A DNA stretch of 8,688 nucleotides from Thermoplasmata archaeon (GTDB taxonomy: Archaea > Thermoplasmatota > Thermoplasmata > Thermoplasmatales > Thermoplasmataceae). The notes under the pieces are model-generated. The model saw only the letters and a list, made by a program, of their open reading frames with translations. It ran no database searches and was not told where the DNA came from. Made by a program: the position numbers and the translations under genes. The number at the start of each line of letters is the position of its first letter. The stretch's first letter is position 1. Shown here one piece after another: positions 5,869-8,688 of this stretch. Location of the stretch: NCBI GenBank assembly GCA_021811505.1, contig JAJZOM010000080.1, positions 1 through 8,688 of the forward strand. Reading direction: 5' to 3'.

Positions 5869-6837
5869 CTAATAACCTGCCGTACCCATAGATACAGGAT
5901 GAGGCACGTATTTTTCCTCTATCCTCTTCATATCCTTTTCTCCAAGTGATATCTCTGTTGCCTGAATAGCATCAAGAACGTGTTCCACTTTGGTTGCTCC
6001 GAATACAGGGATGAATCCCTTGGCAAGCACATAGGCCAGTGAAATTACAGATGATTTGGTTCCTCTTTCTCTGGCTATCTCTTCCACAGTTTCGAGCACA
6101 TCGAAGTCCTCACTCCTGAAATATCTCTTCTTCATGGCCGGATAGGTTCTCGATCTGACAGTATCCTGGGTAGAACCCCTCCGGTACTTGCCTGTGAGAA
6201 ATCCGGCTGCCAGCGGGCTGAATGGCGTATAGGCAATGTTTTTTCTAGATGAGTATGGAATCACTTCCCTCTCGTCTTCCCTGTAAATAGCGTTGTAGTG
6301 ATTCTGAACCAGCACAGGAGCATCCATCCCTGTTTCCATTGCAGCATGATAGAATTCAGCCAGCTGGTATCCGAAAAAATTACTTACTCCGATATACGAA
6401 GTCTTGCCGTCGTCAACAATCTGTTTCAGGTTGCGGAGGATGCTATGGGTTTCCAGGCTATCAAACCATGTGTGGAGAGTATATATGTCCAGCCGTTCCG
6501 TCTGCAATCTTTCCAGCGATCCTTTCAGCTGATAGTTTATTTCTGATCTGGAGAATCCCTGATGCACTTCATTGAACTTCCCGCCAACTTTGCTGCAAAG
6601 GATCAGGTCGTCTCTTATTCCCAGGTTTTTTATTGTCGTTCCAAGAATTTTTTCAGATTCTCCAGTTGAATAAACGTTGGCCGTATCGATGAGATTGATA
6701 CCGCTGTCAATTGCAGTTTTTATTATTTTCTCAGCCTCATTTCCCTTAACCATCCACTCTGTGGAGCCAAATGACATGCCGCCCAGACATAATACGGAGA
6801 CCCTGAGGTCAGACCAGCCCAGTCTTGTGAGCTTCAT
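5869..6837 (-). CDS. Aldo/keto reductase, NAD(P)H-dependent
   Basis: A 322-residue, full-length member of the aldo/keto reductase family (PF00248), a TIM-barrel oxidoreductase that reduces aldehydes or ketones to alcohols with NAD(P)H. The catalytic tetrad is complete: D51 and Y56 in LIDTANVYSTGESE, K83 in LCSKVGG, and H122 in YTLHTW. Other family marks are the start LGWSDLRVSVLCLGGMSFG, the helix SLERLQTERLDIY, YIGVSNF (148-154), PFSPLAAGFLTGKY (205-218), and the cofactor-phosphate region PVFGATKVEHV (277-287). The form resembles the YghZ / AKR11-12 type; the true substrate cannot be told from sequence. A TATA-like box at 6861-6870 places the start at ATG 6837, and a T5 run just after the stop (5859-5863 as A on the plus strand) could end transcription. 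It lies on the same strand as the formate dehydrogenase gene, 345 bp away. Confidence 0.96.
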   Translation of the reverse strand: MKLTRLGWSDLRVSVLCLGGMSFGSTEWMVKGNEAEKIIKTAIDSGINLIDTANVYSTGESEKILGTTIKNLGIRDDLILCSKVGGKFNEVHQGFSRSEINYQLKGSLERLQTERLDIYTLHTWFDSLETHSILRNLKQIVDDGKTSYIGVSNFFGYQLAEFYHAAMETGMDAPVLVQNHYNAIYREDEREVIPYSSRKNIAYTPFSPLAAGFLTGKYRRGSTQDTVRSRTYPAMKKRYFRSEDFDVLETVEEIARERGTKSSVISLAYVLAKGFIPVFGATKVEHVLDAIQATEISLGEKDMKRIEEKYVPHPVSMGTAGY

Positions 6838-7182
6838 ATTTCATGTCAGCGGGACACGGAAAATAATTTTTGTTATTTCAGTTTGAATACTTTTAGAATT
6901 CTGAATCAGATAGAATTGGAAACGAAATGGTTTCTGGTCGGTCCCTGTGATTCCTTCGCAGCCCATGAGGAAGAATTTGTCCGGAGATTCTTGAACACCC
7001 TCGTAATTTTCCATTCGTACAGGCAAATAGAACTCTCCCTCGTTTATGCAACTAGAGCCTGAATGGATTCGATATCAATAGGAGGATATAACTCGACACT
7101 TTTGTTGAGGCTACCAAAAACGCATAACACCTGGATTTCGCGATATGCACAGACAATCACATGGGAAAACCTCGCTATGGAT
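6838..7182. other. 345-bp gap between formate dehydrogenase and aldo/keto reductase genes
   Basis: This gap holds the reductase promoter (6861-6870) and, in the direction of the dehydrogenase transcript, a T5 run (7116-7120, A on plus) that could be a terminator. A 57-codon minus frame (ATG 7014 to TGA at 6841) has fairly protein-like content, including KPFRFQFYLIQN. It matches nothing I know, has no clear ribosome-binding site, and overlaps the reductase promoter, so I do not call it. No RNA gene or repeat is visible. Confidence 0.5.
6861..6870 (-). promoter_or_regulatory. TATA-like box for the aldo/keto reductase gene
   Basis: On the minus strand this reads AAAATTATTT, centred about 28 bp before ATG 6837. 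It indicates that the reductase is transcribed from its own promoter. Confidence 0.5.
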
Positions 7183-8688
7183 CTACGTTTCAGGTATTTT
7201 GCGGATTCTTACCCTTGTATCTTTGTAAGCCGGAGTACGGGTGGGACTATCGAATACACGAGAAGTCAGGACATTGGTGGACATCTCTGCATAGTGGAAT
7301 GTAGTGAACACAGTCCCACTCTGCAAGTCACTACTTGCCTTTACCACAGTGTAAAGCCTTCCTGCCTGTGAGATCAACTCCACTTTTTCCCCTTCCTTGA
7401 TCCCTTCCCTGCTCATGTCGTCAGCATTCATTTCCAGAAACCCACCTTTGGCAAGATCATTAATGATCTTTGATCTCGAAGTCATGGTGGCAGTATGATA
7501 ATGTTCCCTTTGCCTTCCTGTGATGAGCACATATGGGTAAATGTGTTCAGATACCTTATCAGGTTCTCTCCAGTGAAGGACCCTGAACTTGCCCTTTCCA
7601 CTGATAAACTTTCCAACATGGAGCGTTGAAGTACCAGTGTGTGTTGGAGCCGTCACTGGCCATTGAAGTCCATTCCGACCTAATCTTGAATGACTTATTC
7701 CAGCATATATCGGGACTAATGCAGCTACTTCATCCATTATGGTTTCGGAAGATTCAAATCCCATGTCATAACCAAGCCTTCCTGCGAGCTCGGAATATAT
7801 TTGCCAATCCGGCTTTGCTAAACCAGGAGGAGTAAAGAGAGGCCTGATCAACTGTACCCTGCGTTCAGTATTTGTGTATGTACCGGACTTCTCAAAGGAT
7901 GAAGCCACGGGAAGCACTACATCCGCATATTCGGCAGTCTCTGTCAGGAATATATCCTGAACCACAAGGAAATCGAGTTTCTTGAACGCCTCTGCCACGT
8001 AGGCGGAGTCTGGATGGGAACGGACTGTGTTCTCCCCGGATATATACATAAACTTGATGAGTCCTTTCATGGAGGCTTCAATCATGTCGACACTTTTCCA
8101 ACCGGTGAAATTTGGAAGTTTACGATTCCATTTGTTTTCAAATTTGGCACGGGTTTCCGGATCGAGATAAGGCTGATAACCTGGAAGGGATCCTGCGACA
8201 CAACCAACGTCAGCCCCGCCCTGAACATTATTCTGTCCCCTTATTGGATCAAGGCCGCTACCCGGAACTCCAACATTTCCGGTGAGAAGCGCGAGATTAA
8301 CAAGAGAGGAGACGTTATCTGATCCATTCTCGTGTTCAGTTATTCCCAGTGTCCACATAATCAGAGATGGCTTTTTCGTTGCATATATCCTCGCAACTTC
8401 CTTTATGTGGTCAGGCAAAAGCCCTGTGGTGTGAACAGCCATGTCAATCGTGAATGGCTCAAGAGACTTCGCGTACTCTGCAAATCCTTCTGTACGTTCC
8501 TCTATGAATTTTTCATCCGCCCAACCCATATCTATTATATACTTGGCTATTGCAGAGAATAGAGCTACGTCAGTTCCGGGCTTCAGATTCAGAATCATGT
8601 CTGCATGTCTGGTTAATTCAACCTTTCTTGGATCAACCACTATAAGATTGGCACCGTTTCTGGCCGCCTTCTTAATGAACGAGAATGG
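7183..8688 (-). CDS. fdhF: Formate dehydrogenase alpha subunit, molybdopterin-dependent (N-terminus off window)
   Basis: The C-terminal 501 residues are visible and the frame is open to the right edge. The GTG at 8640 is internal, since NGANLIVVDPRKVELT reads straight through it. The fragment covers most of the molybdopterin oxidoreductase domain (PF00384) and the dinucleotide-binding domain (PF01568). Diagnostic segments are the GITEHENGSDN loop, PIRGQNNVQGG (GQNNVQGG at 8215-8238), FEKSGTYTNTERRVQ, and LITGRQREHYHTATMTSRS near the C-terminus, followed by FTTFHYAEMSTNVLTS. GQNNVQG with TNTERRVQ is typical of FdhF-type formate dehydrogenases, which oxidise formate to CO2 using a bis-MGD Mo or W centre. 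The 4Fe-4S domain and the catalytic Cys/Sec lie outside the window, so selenium dependence and full activity cannot be judged. An alternative is another member of the superfamily wrongly called FDH. No electron-transfer partner gene lies downstream. Confidence 0.94.
   Translation of the reverse strand, partial: PFSFIKKAARNGANLIVVDPRKVELTRHADMILNLKPGTDVALFSAIAKYIIDMGWADEKFIEERTEGFAEYAKSLEPFTIDMAVHTTGLLPDHIKEVARIYATKKPSLIMWTLGITEHENGSDNVSSLVNLALLTGNVGVPGSGLDPIRGQNNVQGGADVGCVAGSLPGYQPYLDPETRAKFENKWNRKLPNFTGWKSVDMIEASMKGLIKFMYISGENTVRSHPDSAYVAEAFKKLDFLVVQDIFLTETAEYADVVLPVASSFEKSGTYTNTERRVQLIRPLFTPPGLAKPDWQIYSELAGRLGYDMGFESSETIMDEVAALVPIYAGISHSRLGRNGLQWPVTAPTHTGTSTLHVGKFISGKGKFRVLHWREPDKVSEHIYPYVLITGRQREHYHTATMTSRSKIINDLAKGGFLEMNADDMSREGIKEGEKVELISQAGRLYTVVKASSDLQSGTVFTTFHYAEMSTNVLTSRVFDSPTRTPAYKDTRVRIRKIPET

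Noticed and set aside
6841..7014. Minus-strand 57-codon frame between the two metabolic genes
   Set aside because: The composition is fairly protein-like, but no family, promoter or well-spaced ribosome-binding site supports it, and its end overlaps the reductase promoter.
7063..7371. Plus-strand 102-codon frame after an AGGAGG near 7080
   Set aside because: The AGGAGG lies inside this frame, after its start, and most of the frame is antisense to formate dehydrogenase. It is a shadow.
8638..8640. GTG as the start codon of formate dehydrogenase
   Set aside because: The same frame continues upstream to the window edge with typical family sequence (NGANLIVVDPR), so the true start lies outside the window.
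5869..8688. Operon of formate dehydrogenase and aldo/keto reductase
   Set aside because: They are on the same strand, but there is a 345-bp gap, a TATA-like box before the reductase, and a T5 run after the dehydrogenase, so independent units are more likely.

Overview
The window looks like ordinary chromosome from an archaeon, most likely a member of the Thermoplasmatota (Thermoplasmatales-like). This assignment is an inference. It rests on promoters of the archaeal TATA type, on start codons that sit about 23-32 nt from the centre of the TATA-like box (so transcripts would be leaderless or nearly so), and on a gene set that mixes archaeal-style hypothetical proteins with a formate dehydrogenase-type molybdoenzyme and an aldo/keto reductase. 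No rRNA, tRNA, insertion sequence, CRISPR array or phage module is visible.

Layout. On the left, a gene cut by the window edge (1-500, minus) carries a possible metal-binding HE..E / H......E pattern. It diverges from a YgjP/SprT-like metallopeptidase (655-1170, plus). Directly behind the peptidase, overlapping its stop as TAATG, is a small second cistron that reads openly only after a +1 shift at a CTT TGA, with the main open frame at 1204-1452. A 511-residue all-helical, TPR-like protein (1442-2977, minus) runs tail to tail into that cistron. A 437-bp divergent intergenic region follows, then a zinc-ribbon membrane protein with a possible PH-like tail (3415-4056, plus). Two proteins I do not recognise come next (4319-4693 and 4868-5827, plus), each with its own promoter. 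On the right are two minus-strand metabolic genes: a complete NADPH-type aldo/keto reductase (5869-6837) and the C-terminal ~501 residues of a formate dehydrogenase alpha subunit (7183-8688, continuing off the right edge).

How the genes relate. Most genes here appear to be single transcription units. Seven starts have a TATA-like box at the leaderless distance, and only the peptidase and the small cistron behind it look co-transcribed and translationally coupled. The aldo/keto reductase and formate dehydrogenase are both redox enzymes on the same strand, but they are separated by 345 bp and the reductase has its own promoter, so I do not call them an operon. The most unusual point is the CTT TGA at 1218-1223, which has the same P-site codon and stop as the bacterial prfB frameshift site. 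It may be recoding, a decayed gene or a sequence error.
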